This document shows positions 15,600 to 22,652 of a DNA stretch of 22,652 bases, piece by piece (positions within the stretch are counted from its first letter, which is position 1; each line of letters begins with the position of its first letter). Source of the stretch: an uncultured Muribaculaceae bacterium (GTDB lineage Bacteria > Bacteroidota > Bacteroidia > Bacteroidales > Muribaculaceae); contig CAJUOC010000036.1 of NCBI GenBank assembly GCA_910587925.1, positions 1 to 22,652 of the forward strand, read 5' to 3'. Position numbers and translations under genes: made by a program. The notes beneath the pieces were generated by a model, which ran no database searches, was not told the origin of the DNA, and was given only the letters and a program-made list of their open reading frames with translations.

Positions 15600-18320
15600 A
15601 TGGACCATCCGCAGCATCTGACCGGCCTCAGCGCCGACCAAGTAGACCAAAGCAGGGCCCGCCACGGCGTCAATATCATCACGCCCCCGCCGCGCCCCTC
15701 GCTGTGGAGCAAATTTACAAGCTATTTCGACGACCCTCTCATACGCATACTGCTGGTGGCTCTGGCCCTGTCGGTATGTATCGCCGTATATGAGTACTCG
15801 GCCACCCGGGCCACGGCCTCGGTATTTCTCGAGCCGCTGGGCATCCTCGCCGCCATACTCATGGCCACCCTGATAGGATTTTGGCTGGAGGTGAGCGCCG
15901 ACCGCAAGTTTGAGATACTCAACCGCGTCGACGACAATTTGCTCGTGAAGGTGATGCGCGACGGCCGCATCACCGAGGTGCCCCGCCGCGATGTGGTGGT
16001 CGGCGACACAGTCATACTCGAGGCCGGCGACGAAGTGCCGGCCGACGGACGCCTCGTCGACTCGCTGGCAATGAGCGTCGACGAGAGCTCGCTCACCGGC
16101 GAGCCCGTGGCCCGCAAGTCTCACGACCCGGCCGATGCCGCAGGCCGCGAGACCACCTATCCCCACGATATGGTGATGCGCGGCACTGCGGTGGTCGAGG
16201 GCCGCGGAGTGATGGAGGTCACGGCCGTGGGCGATGCCACCGAGCAGGGCCACGTGATGAAGGCCGCCAGTATCGATACCGGCGTGAAGACACCGCTGTC
16301 GATGCAGCTCGAGCGCCTCGGCCGCGTGATATCCATCGGCAGCTACTGTGTGGGCGCCCTCATCATACTGGGCCGCAGCCTGATGTTTGACTGGGGCGCG
16401 CACGATGCCATCGACTCCATCGAGTATGCCCTCAATACGGTGATGCTGGCCGTGACGCTGATAGTGGTGTCGGTGCCCGAGGGGCTGCCCATGAGCATCA
16501 CCCTGAGCCTGGCCCTGAGTATGCGCCGTATGCTGGCCACCAACAATCTCGTGCGCAAGATGCACGCCTGCGAGACCATGGGAGCCACCACAGTGATATG
16601 CACCGACAAGACCGGCACCCTCACCCGCAACCGCATGAGCGTGAGCGATGCCGACTTCCCCGGCCTCGACAGCGACCCCGCCGTGGCCGCGCTTGTGGCC
16701 GAGGGCATGGCCGTCAACTCCACCGCCTTTCTCGACTACGGGCCCGACCCCGCCGAGCCGCATCCCACCGTAGTGGGCAATCCCACCGAGGGCGCCCTGC
16801 TGCTGTGGCTGTATGCCCGCGGCACCGACTATCTCAAGCTGCGCCAAGACGCAGCGGTGCTCGCCCAGCTGCCCTTCTCCACCCGCCGCAAGTATATGGC
16901 CACGGTGGTGGCCACTCCGGCCGCGCCGCGGCCTATATTATATGTAAAAGGCGCGCCCGAGATTTTGCTGGCCATGTGTGACATCGACAGCGACGAGCGC
17001 GCCCGCTGCGAGGCACGCCTCGCCGACTGGCAGAGCCACGCCCGCCGCACCCTCGGATTTGCAGCCTGCGAGCTGCCGCCCGACAGAGCCGGCAGCTGCC
17101 TGGCCGGCGATGCCCTCGCCCCGGGGCTGCCGCTGAGATTTCTCGGTGCGGTGGCCATCTCCGACCCCGTGCGCGACGAGGTGCCCGCCGCCGTGGCCGA
17201 CAGCCTGGCCGCCGGCATCGACGTGAAGATAGTCACGGGCGACACCCCCGGCACAGCCTGCGAGATAGGCCGACGGGTGGGGCTGTGGACCGGCGCCGAG
17301 CCGGCCGGCGCCCACATCAGCGGCCCCGACTGGGCCGCGCTGACCGACGCCGAGGCCCTGGAGCGCGCCCCCGGTATCAAGATTATGTCGCGCGCGCGGC
17401 CCCAGGACAAGAGCCGGCTGGTGTCGATGCTCCAGCGCCGGGGAGAGGTGGTGGCCGTCACAGGCGACGGCACCAACGACGCGCCCGCGCTCAACGCCGC
17501 CCAGGTCGGCCTGGCTATGGGCGACGGCACATCGGTGGCCAAAAACGCCGGCGACATCATCATCATGGACAATTCATTCGGCTCCATCGCCAAGGCAGTG
17601 ATGTGGGGCCGCTCGCTGTATCTCAACATCCAGCGCTTTGTGCTCTTCCAGCTAACGGTCAATATCGCCGCCTGTCTCATCGTGGTGATAGGCGCCTTCT
17701 CGGGCACCCAGTCGCCGCTGACAGTGACCCAGATGCTGTGGGTCAACCTCATCATGGATACCTTCGCCGCCCTGGCCCTGGCCTCGCTGCCTCCCACACC
17801 CGAGGTGATGGAGCGGCCGCCGCGGCGCACACGCGACTTCATCATCACCCGCGGCATGGCCGCGCGTATATTCGGCATGGGCATCTTCTTCACCCTGCTG
17901 CTGTGGGGGCTGCTGCAGTATCTGCGCGTGCAGACCGGCGACGCCATCGACGCCTTCAGCCCCGCGGCCTTCCTGGCATCGTTTGCCACCACCACCGCTC
18001 CGCCGCTGAGCGACCGCGACCTCACCATCTTCTTCTGCGTGTTTGTATTCCTGCAAGTATGGAATCTCTTCAACGCCCGCGCCTTCCGCTCGGGTCACAG
18101 CGCATTTCACGACTGGCGCAGTTCGCGGGTATTCCTGTGTGTGCTCGCGGCCATCATCGTCGGCCAGATCGCCATCGTGTATCTGGGTGGAGAGATGTTT
18201 AAGGTGGTGCCCCTGCCGGCGGGCGACATGCTGCTGATAGCCGCCGTCACCAGCCCGGTGATGCTGGTGCCCTTCATATACGATATAGTCAAGCATACAT
18301 TCCATATTCACGATAAATGA
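15600..18320 (+). CDS. Calcium-translocating P-type ATPase, PMCA type
   Basis: A 906-residue inner-membrane pump that uses ATP to export Ca2+. I chose ATG 15600 because the cation-transporter N-terminal domain begins soon after it (LTGLSADQVDQSRARHGVN) and the promoter lies just upstream. Upstream in-frame codons precede the promoter. Key elements: actuator loop LTGEP (Pro where SERCA has Ser); M4 ion-binding PEGLP (293-297); phosphorylation site D336 in ICTDKTGTLT; nucleotide-domain KGAPE; hinge TGDGTNDAPAL with D623; M6 WVNLIMDTFAALALA, whose N and D match the single Ca2+ site of plasma-membrane pumps. A C-terminal block of membrane segments completes the fold. Its TGA overlaps the ATG of the next gene (ATGA), so the two are probably translationally coupled. 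Ca2+ rather than another cation is inferred from the M4 and M6 motifs. Confidence 0.95.
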   Translation: MDHPQHLTGLSADQVDQSRARHGVNIITPPPRPSLWSKFTSYFDDPLIRILLVALALSVCIAVYEYSATRATASVFLEPLGILAAILMATLIGFWLEVSADRKFEILNRVDDNLLVKVMRDGRITEVPRRDVVVGDTVILEAGDEVPADGRLVDSLAMSVDESSLTGEPVARKSHDPADAAGRETTYPHDMVMRGTAVVEGRGVMEVTAVGDATEQGHVMKAASIDTGVKTPLSMQLERLGRVISIGSYCVGALIILGRSLMFDWGAHDAIDSIEYALNTVMLAVTLIVVSVPEGLPMSITLSLALSMRRMLATNNLVRKMHACETMGATTVICTDKTGTLTRNRMSVSDADFPGLDSDPAVAALVAEGMAVNSTAFLDYGPDPAEPHPTVVGNPTEGALLLWLYARGTDYLKLRQDAAVLAQLPFSTRRKYMATVVATPAAPRPILYVKGAPEILLAMCDIDSDERARCEARLADWQSHARRTLGFAACELPPDRAGSCLAGDALAPGLPLRFLGAVAISDPVRDEVPAAVADSLAAGIDVKIVTGDTPGTACEIGRRVGLWTGAEPAGAHISGPDWAALTDAEALERAPGIKIMSRARPQDKSRLVSMLQRRGEVVAVTGDGTNDAPALNAAQVGLAMGDGTSVAKNAGDIIIMDNSFGSIAKAVMWGRSLYLNIQRFVLFQLTVNIAACLIVVIGAFSGTQSPLTVTQMLWVNLIMDTFAALALASLPPTPEVMERPPRRTRDFIITRGMAARIFGMGIFFTLLLWGLLQYLRVQTGDAIDAFSPAAFLASFATTTAPPLSDRDLTIFFCVFVFLQVWNLFNARAFRSGHSAFHDWRSSRVFLCVLAAIIVGQIAIVYLGGEMFKVVPLPAGDMLLIAAVTSPVMLVPFIYDIVKHTFHIHDK

Positions 18321-20137
18321 ACTATTCAATCCTCGATTTCCTGGATCTTTTAGGTGCCGTGGGTCTTTTCCTCTACGGCATGAAAGTAATGAGCGAAGGC
18401 CTGCAGAAAGCCGCCGGCGACCGCCTGCGCAACATCCTGTCGGCCATGACGCGCAACCGCTTTACCGGCCTGCTCACCGGCTGTGCCATCACAGCCCTCA
18501 TACAGAGCTCCTCGGCATCCACCGTGATGGTAGTGAGCTTTGTCAACGCCGGTCTGATGACGCTGGCCCAGTCGATGGCCGTGATATTCGGCGCCAATGT
18601 CGGCACCACCTTCACGGCGTGGATTATCACCCTCTTTGGCTTCAAGGTCGACGTGAGCGTGGCGGTGCTGCCGCTGATAGCGGCGGCCGTGGTGCTGCTG
18701 TTTGTCAACAGCAGCCGCGCCAAGAGCATAGGTGAGTTTCTGATAGGCTTTGCCTTCCTCTTCATGGGCCTCAACATGATATCAAGCTATGTGCCCGACC
18801 TTCAGAGCAATCCCGAGATGTTTGCCGTGCTGCGCGGGTATGCCTCGATGGGCTTCGGCTCGATAGTGATATTCATGCTGGTGGGCCTGGTGGTGACAGC
18901 CGTCATACAGTCGTCGTCCGCCACCTTTGCCATCGTGCTGATAATGTGTACCAAAGGCTGGATTACATTTGACCTGGCCTGCGCGCTGGTGCTCGGCTCC
19001 AACATCGGTACCACCGTCACTCCGCTGCTGGCCTCGATGAGCGGCAACATGGCCGCCAAGCGCACCGCCATGGGCCACCTGCTCTTCAACCTGCTCGGCA
19101 CCGTATGGTGTCTGTGTGTGTTTGTGCCCTTTGCCGACTTCAACGCCTGGCTCACCGAGTCGTTTGGCCAAGGCGACCCCAACGCCCTCTACGGCTTCGT
19201 GACCAATCTCGAGGCCACCGACCCCGGCCTGTACAATCATCTCTTTGACAACTCCCTGCCCGCGGGTCACGATGTGCTGCGGCGCGTGGCTGTGATGCAG
19301 ATGAGCGTGTCATTTGGCCTGTCGGTGTTCCACACCACCTTCAATCTGGTCAACGTCGCCATCATGATATGGCTCACCGGCATATACGTCAAGATAGTGG
19401 AGTGGCTCATACCGGCGCGCAAGGGCGAGGACGACGAGTTTACCCTCAAGTTTATATCCCGCGGTATGGTAAATGCTTCGGAGCTCAACCTGGCCCAGGC
19501 CGAGAAGGAGATGAGCATCTTTGCCCAGCGCGTGAGCCGTATGGTCGAGATGGGTCACACTCTGATACACACCAAGGAAAAGAGCGAGGAATTCAATCAG
19601 CTCTACTCCCGCCTCGAGAAGTACGAAGACATATCAGACCGCATGGAGCTCGAGATAGCCCGCTACCTCAACCGATGCGCCGAGGGCCGTCTCTCCAACG
19701 AGGGCAAGCTGCGCATCGGCGGTATGCTGCGCATCGTAGGTGAGATAGAGAGTATCGCCGACTGCTGCATGGGCGTGGGCAAGATACTCATGCGCAAGGT
19801 GCAGAGCCAGGCCGTATTCACCGAGCAGATATACGCCAATATCGACGTGATGTACAAGTACCTCGAGGAAGCCATGACCATGATGCTCGCCGAGCTCGCC
19901 GACCCCGAGAACGTGTCGCAGCGCTCGCTGATAGACTCCTACAACAAGGAGCGTGAGATCAACAACCTGCGCAACACATACCGCTCGGCCAATATCGAGA
20001 ACATCAACTCCGGCGCCTACGAGTACCAGGCCGGCATCTACTACATGGACATCATCAGCGACCTGGAGCGCACCGGCGACTACATAATCAACGTCGTCGA
20101 CACCCTCAAGGACACCGCCCGCCGGGCCGGCGCATGA
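18317..20137 (+). CDS. Na+/phosphate symporter (NaPi-II/NptA-like) with C-terminal PhoU-like domain
   Basis: A 606-residue inner-membrane protein, predicted to move inorganic phosphate with sodium. Two inverted transport repeats each carry the QSSSA signature (63-67 in ALIQSSSAST and 198-202 in AVIQSSSATF). Each repeat also has a glycine-rich GANVGTTFT/GSNIGTTVT segment (92-100 and 227-235). Hydrophobic segments fill residues 5-365. The cytoplasmic region 385-600 is helical and PhoU-like, with acidic ExxxD motifs (EIESIAD at 476-482, DLERTGD at 582-588) of the type that binds metal in PhoU. The start overlaps the ATPase stop by 4 bp. A PhoU-like tail usually implies feedback control by phosphate or a regulatory partner. 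Transport direction cannot be judged from sequence. Confidence 0.93.
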   Translation: MNYSILDFLDLLGAVGLFLYGMKVMSEGLQKAAGDRLRNILSAMTRNRFTGLLTGCAITALIQSSSASTVMVVSFVNAGLMTLAQSMAVIFGANVGTTFTAWIITLFGFKVDVSVAVLPLIAAAVVLLFVNSSRAKSIGEFLIGFAFLFMGLNMISSYVPDLQSNPEMFAVLRGYASMGFGSIVIFMLVGLVVTAVIQSSSATFAIVLIMCTKGWITFDLACALVLGSNIGTTVTPLLASMSGNMAAKRTAMGHLLFNLLGTVWCLCVFVPFADFNAWLTESFGQGDPNALYGFVTNLEATDPGLYNHLFDNSLPAGHDVLRRVAVMQMSVSFGLSVFHTTFNLVNVAIMIWLTGIYVKIVEWLIPARKGEDDEFTLKFISRGMVNASELNLAQAEKEMSIFAQRVSRMVEMGHTLIHTKEKSEEFNQLYSRLEKYEDISDRMELEIARYLNRCAEGRLSNEGKLRIGGMLRIVGEIESIADCCMGVGKILMRKVQSQAVFTEQIYANIDVMYKYLEEAMTMMLAELADPENVSQRSLIDSYNKEREINNLRNTYRSANIENINSGAYEYQAGIYYMDIISDLERTGDYIINVVDTLKDTARRAGA

Positions 20138-20193
20138 CGGTGAGCAGGATGTTAAATCTCGGTGACAAATTGGATAAGAATACGTTGCGGGTA

Positions 20194-20224
20194 TTGACAT
20201 TAAGTGGCTTTTGGCGTAGATTTG
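20194..20224 (+). promoter_or_regulatory. Promoter of the response regulator gene
   Basis: TTG (20194-20196), a 20-nt spacer and TAGATTTG (20217-20224) match the Bacteroidota consensus. The leader to the ATG at 20270 would be about 40 nt. I see no convincing terminator between the symporter stop and this promoter. Confidence 0.85.
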
Positions 20225-20269
20225 CATTCGGTTATTCATCACAACCCGAGTAATCCGCGCTAAACAATA

Positions 20270-20971
20270 ATGAATACACACGCCTCGCTGGGCAACATCC
20301 TTATCGTCGATGATGACAGGGCGATTACCGATTTGCTCCAGCTGAATTTCAAGACCGAAGGATATTCGGTGGCTGTACACAGCCATACCGTCGATGTCAG
20401 CGACACCGACATCCGGGGCGTGCACCTGCTGCTGATCGATGCCACCGCCCAGTCGCCCACAGGCTGCGAGCTCATCGAGCGCCTGCGCGCCACCGCGGTC
20501 GGCCGCCGCATAGGCATCATATACTACTCCGACCTGCCCACCGAGCGCTCGCTCGTCGATGCCCTCGACGCCGGCGCCGACGATGTGGTGCGCAAGCCCT
20601 TCTCGCTGCGCGAGATGATGGCGCGCGTGCGCGCCGTGCTCCGCCGCCGGTGCCGCGCCGCCGCCAGCCTCGACGAGGCCAATGTAATATGCTTCAAGCG
20701 CATGAGAGTCGACCTCTCGGCCCGCCGCGCATTCATCGACGATGAGGCCCTCAACTTGAGCAATACCGAGTATGCCATCCTCGAGCTGCTGCTGCGCAAT
20801 GCCAATACATACACCCCCCGCATAGAGATATTCAAGAGCGTATGGCCCGACGGCCTGGGAGCCAACGAGCGCATCGTCGATACCAACATATCGCGCCTGC
20901 GCCGCAAGCTCGGCAGCATAGGCAGCTGCATCGTCAACCGCTCAGGCCAGGGATACATGATCAGCGAGTGA
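20270..20971 (+). CDS. OmpR/PhoB-family response regulator (orphan)
   Basis: A 233-residue cytoplasmic transcription factor. The receiver domain spans about 8-125 with the acidic pocket D14-D16 (IVDDD), phospho-acceptor D57 (LLLIDATAQ), switch Ser S87 and K109 (VRKPFS). A winged-helix DNA-binding domain spans about 135-232 (LNLSNTEYAILELLL, then TNISRLRRKLG and GQGYMIS). The segment after D57 reads ATAQSPTG, where most relatives have a hydrophobic MMPxxxG loop. No histidine kinase gene lies on either side, so its partner must be encoded elsewhere. It has its own promoter. The 94-bp gap to the first YtxH gene holds no clear promoter or strong terminator, so cotranscription with the small genes downstream is possible. 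Its targets are unknown. Confidence 0.93.
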   Translation: MNTHASLGNILIVDDDRAITDLLQLNFKTEGYSVAVHSHTVDVSDTDIRGVHLLLIDATAQSPTGCELIERLRATAVGRRIGIIYYSDLPTERSLVDALDAGADDVVRKPFSLREMMARVRAVLRRRCRAAASLDEANVICFKRMRVDLSARRAFIDDEALNLSNTEYAILELLLRNANTYTPRIEIFKSVWPDGLGANERIVDTNISRLRRKLGSIGSCIVNRSGQGYMISE

Positions 20972-21065
20972 GGCCGCCTGGCCGACGCGATGCGTGAACC
21001 TTTCGTCCCCGTCGCTTGTTTATTCACTAAACGACGTATAACCCCGTAAAACATATCTTACGACT

Positions 21066-21275
21066 ATGAAAGGAATCAATCTCGTACTGGCCGCCGCCGG
21101 CGGTGCCATCGTAGGTGCGGCCATCGCACTGCTCTATGCTCCCGAAAAAGGTGAGAAGACCCGCCGCCATGTGGTCGACTTCGTAAAAAGCCACTGCCCC
21201 TATATCAAGGAAAGCGAAGTGGAGAAAATCGCCGACCAGATAGAGGCCACCATCGAAAGCTCCAAAAAGAAATAA
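21066..21275 (+). CDS. YtxH-like small membrane protein 1
   Basis: 69 residues. An N-terminal glycine/alanine-rich membrane helix (about 4-23) is followed at once by the YAPEKGEKTRR motif typical of YtxH/gas-vesicle-like small proteins. A charged helical tail ending SSKKK completes it. YtxH proteins are linked to general stress in Bacillus; the function in Bacteroidota is not established. The next gene, 21 bp downstream, encodes a shorter protein of the same design. Confidence 0.82.
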   Translation: MKGINLVLAAAGGAIVGAAIALLYAPEKGEKTRRHVVDFVKSHCPYIKESEVEKIADQIEATIESSKKK

Positions 21276-21296
21276 TACTACTCAACCGACTTAATC

Positions 21297-21485
21297 ATGA
21301 GAGGACTCGCAATCTTCCTTGCCGGCGCTCTGACCGGCGCGGCCGCCGCGGCTCTATTCACCCCCGAGAAAGGTGAGGATCTGCGCGCCCGTATCAAACT
21401 CCTTCTCCAGAAGAAGGGCATCATTCCGGCCGACAATATCGACGAATTTGTCGAGATGCTCGCTGCCGAGATCGAAGAAAAATAA
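21297..21485 (+). CDS. YtxH-like small membrane protein 2
   Basis: 62 residues with the same plan as its upstream neighbour: a Gly/Ala-rich membrane helix (about 3-20), then FTPEKGEDLR, then a charged tail (IDEFVEMLAAEIEEK). The pair looks like an old tandem duplication. A GC-rich hairpin follows the TAA, which may reduce transcription into the next gene. Confidence 0.8.
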   Translation: MRGLAIFLAGALTGAAAAALFTPEKGEDLRARIKLLLQKKGIIPADNIDEFVEMLAAEIEEK

Positions 21486-21486
21486 T

Positions 21487-21566
21487 AGCGCGCCCCGCCC
21501 GGTGCGCGCGCTTTAAAGACTTTTGCAGGGGGATGGCCACCGCCACAGCGGCGCCGTATCCCCTGC
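21487..21566 (+). other. Two consecutive hairpins between the YtxH pair and the holin-like gene
   Basis: The first hairpin pairs 21487-21493 with 21506-21512 (AGCGCGC/GCGCGCT) and is followed by TTAAAG. The second pairs GCAGGGG (21525-21531) with CCCCTGC (21560-21566), extends by AT/AT across one bulged G, and is followed by an AT-rich stretch. The 102-bp gap is otherwise non-coding. They could be partial terminators, processing sites or an attenuator. Confidence 0.5.
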
Positions 21567-21587
21567 ATTTCATTTTCAACTGTTTAT

Positions 21588-21938
21588 ATGAACGAGAACA
21601 ACGGCATACACCGTATCATCGAAGCTCTGCGGCGATACGTCACCCTCAACCTCGACTACGCCCGCCTCACCGCCGCCGAGAAGCTCACCGTGCTGCTGTC
21701 GACCATCGCTTTCTACATGACAGTGGTCGCCGTAGGCACCATCGTATTCATATTCATATCCGTCGGGGTAGGGCATCTGCTTGCCTCCACCTGTCTGGGA
21801 CAGATGGCATATCTCTACGTGGCCGCATTCTATCTGCTGCTGTTTGTGCTGCTCATAGTATTCCGCCGCCGTATATTTGTCGACCCCATATGCCGCTTTA
21901 TCACACGGCTCATGGTAAAACCTCCCACCAACGACTGA
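21588..21938 (+). CDS. Putative holin-superfamily-III-like membrane protein
   Basis: 116 residues. A charged N-terminal amphipathic region (1-31) is followed by two membrane segments (about 33-60 and 72-92) joined by a short loop. The C-terminus is basic (RRRIFVDP, RFITRLMVK). This is the layout of proteins annotated as phage holin family (Holin-X) and found chromosomally beside YtxH genes in Bacteroidota. There are no phage genes nearby, so a cell-envelope role is more likely than lysis. The stop is 4 bp from the next start. Confidence 0.72.
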   Translation: MNENNGIHRIIEALRRYVTLNLDYARLTAAEKLTVLLSTIAFYMTVVAVGTIVFIFISVGVGHLLASTCLGQMAYLYVAAFYLLLFVLLIVFRRRIFVDPICRFITRLMVKPPTND

Positions 21939-21942
21939 AGCC

Positions 21943-22203
21943 ATGAAAAATCCCAAAGATCCCGACTGGAAAGGCCTCACACTGGAGGAAGTGCAGTATG
22001 AGCGCGCCGTCACACTGGCCCGTGCCGAGATTGAGCGTCACCGCCTCTCGCTCGATATGGACCGCGCCCGCCAGGGCAATGTGCTGCTGTCCCGCGCCAC
22101 ATTTACCAAGATGCTCGGCGTGGTAAGCTTTACCGATATGATAGTGCTTGGCGTGAAGCTGTGGCGCAGCATATCGCCACTTTTCCGCAATCGCCGCCGC
22201 TGA
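21943..22203 (+). CDS. Small conserved-context protein of unknown function
   Basis: I do not recognise this 86-residue protein. It has a charged, probably helical N-terminal half (LEEVQYERAVTLARAEIERHRL) that could form a coiled coil. A moderately hydrophobic stretch (about 59-72, VVSFTDMIVLGVKL) and a very basic end (FRNRRR) follow, suggesting membrane association on the cytoplasmic side. It lies 4 bp after the holin-like gene and 4 bp before the SemiSWEET gene, so it is almost certainly translated from the same mRNA. It may be a partner of the holin-like protein. Confidence 0.8.
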   Translation: MKNPKDPDWKGLTLEEVQYERAVTLARAEIERHRLSLDMDRARQGNVLLSRATFTKMLGVVSFTDMIVLGVKLWRSISPLFRNRRR

Positions 22204-22207
22204 TACT

Positions 22208-22483
22208 ATGGAACTCGCAGTCACAATATTCGGCTGGGCCGCCAGCATATGCATGGTACTGGGCTACCTGCCCCAGGCCGTGCATACCATCCGCACCCGG
22301 AGCACCGACTCCATCGCCATGCCCACATTTGTGATGATGGGCCTGGGCGGCATATTTTTCATCGTGCAGGGCGTGCTGCTCTCCAACTGGCCCCTTGTGG
22401 TGACCAACGTCATCACCTCCCTGTGCTCCATCATCATCACCGCCATCAAGATTTACAACGACTATCTGCGCCGCCGGCCCTGA
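22208..22483 (+). CDS. SemiSWEET-type sugar transporter (PQ-loop)
   Basis: 91 residues, the normal size of a SemiSWEET subunit, which works as a homodimer of three-helix bundles moving sugars through the inner membrane. The PQ motif is P22-Q23 in LGYLPQAVHTIRTRSTDSIAM, the family's most conserved stretch. Helices run about 4-24, 40-59 and 62-84, with Asn67 in VVTNVIT matching the pore Asn of the family. It is the last gene in the small-gene run. The substrate cannot be told from sequence, and the link to YtxH/holin-like genes is unexplained. Confidence 0.9.
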   Translation: MELAVTIFGWAASICMVLGYLPQAVHTIRTRSTDSIAMPTFVMMGLGGIFFIVQGVLLSNWPLVVTNVITSLCSIIITAIKIYNDYLRRRP

Positions 22484-22525
22484 CTATCCGCGCCATAGCC
22501 GCCACCGCCAGCGCAGCTTCACAAT

Positions 22526-22566
22526 CATAGTCCGCGCAGCCGCCATAGGCCGCATAGTCCGCGCAG
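22526..22566. repeat. Short direct repeat after the SemiSWEET gene
   Basis: The 14-mer CATAGTCCGCGCAG occurs at 22526-22539 and again at 22553-22566, 27 bp apart. Related fragments (CCGCCATAG) lie just before the first copy and between the two copies. It is outside any plausible gene. Confidence 0.7.
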
Positions 22567-22571
22567 GTTTG

Positions 22572-22605
22572 TAACTATTACTGGTCGAAAGACGCCGAAT
22601 AGTTA
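22572..22605. other. Stem-loop with GAAA tetraloop in the final intergenic region
   Basis: TAACTATT (22572-22579) is exactly inverted by AATAGTTA (22598-22605). Between them an inner stem, GGTC with GACgCC, closes a GAAA loop with one bulge. No U tract follows on either strand, so it is not a simple terminator. Downstream, AGCGC-GGA-GCGCT (22612-22624) forms another small hairpin. The sequence to 22652 holds no gene that I can see. Confidence 0.5.
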
Positions 22606-22652
22606 AATAAAAGCGCGGAGCGCTGACCCTTATGAGTAACACGGGGTGAAGC

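Noticed and set aside
21010..21065. Promoter directly before the first YtxH gene
   Set aside because: No TAnnTTTG element was found; a small GTTTA/TAAAC inverted repeat is too weak to call.
21588..21938. Prophage remnant, suggested by the holin-like gene
   Set aside because: No integrase, capsid, tail or lysin gene is present, and such holin-like genes occur chromosomally with YtxH genes.

Overview
This window looks like chromosomal DNA from a GC-rich gut Bacteroidales, most plausibly a member of the Muribaculaceae. Four points suggest this. Several upstream regions carry the Bacteroidota promoter pattern (TTG or TTTG, 18-20 nt, TAnnTTTG). Start codons have AT-rich leaders without Shine-Dalgarno sequences. 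Secreted proteins end in C-terminal sorting domains of the type IX secretion (T9SS) kind. The gene families (DUF4465, NifJ, YtxH/holin-like cassette) are typical of the group. The lineage call is inference.

Region 1 (1-9553) begins with the last codons of a T9SS-type cargo protein. Two large tandem minus-strand genes follow. Each has its own promoter and cobalamin riboswitch, and a terminator is visible for the upstream one. Both encode secreted modular proteins: signal peptide, CUB-like domain(s), right-handed parallel beta-helix, Fn3/Ig-like modules, a DUF4465 domain and a C-terminal sorting domain. I recall DUF4465 as the family of BtuH surface cobalamin-binding proteins, which I cannot verify here. 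B12-repressed transcription or translation plus a candidate B12-binding domain suggests a cobamide-capture system that reaches the surface through T9SS rather than as lipoproteins. The upstream gene is cut by a single in-frame TAG codon (8801-8803), with intact homologous frame on both sides.

Region 2 (9600-15423) holds a Bcp-type peroxiredoxin, a bidirectional terminator, pyruvate:ferredoxin oxidoreductase (nifJ) with its own promoter, and a secreted GH5 beta-mannanase with a sorting tail.

Region 3 (15550-20137) is an operon of a PMCA-type Ca2+ ATPase and a Na+/phosphate symporter with a PhoU-like domain; the two genes overlap by 4 bp.

Region 4 (20194-22652) holds an orphan OmpR-type response regulator, then a tight run of small membrane-associated genes: two YtxH-like proteins, a holin-superfamily-like protein, an unrecognised 86-residue protein and a SemiSWEET sugar transporter. 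A structured, repeat-bearing intergenic region closes the window. I saw no tRNA, rRNA, insertion sequence, CRISPR array or phage genes.
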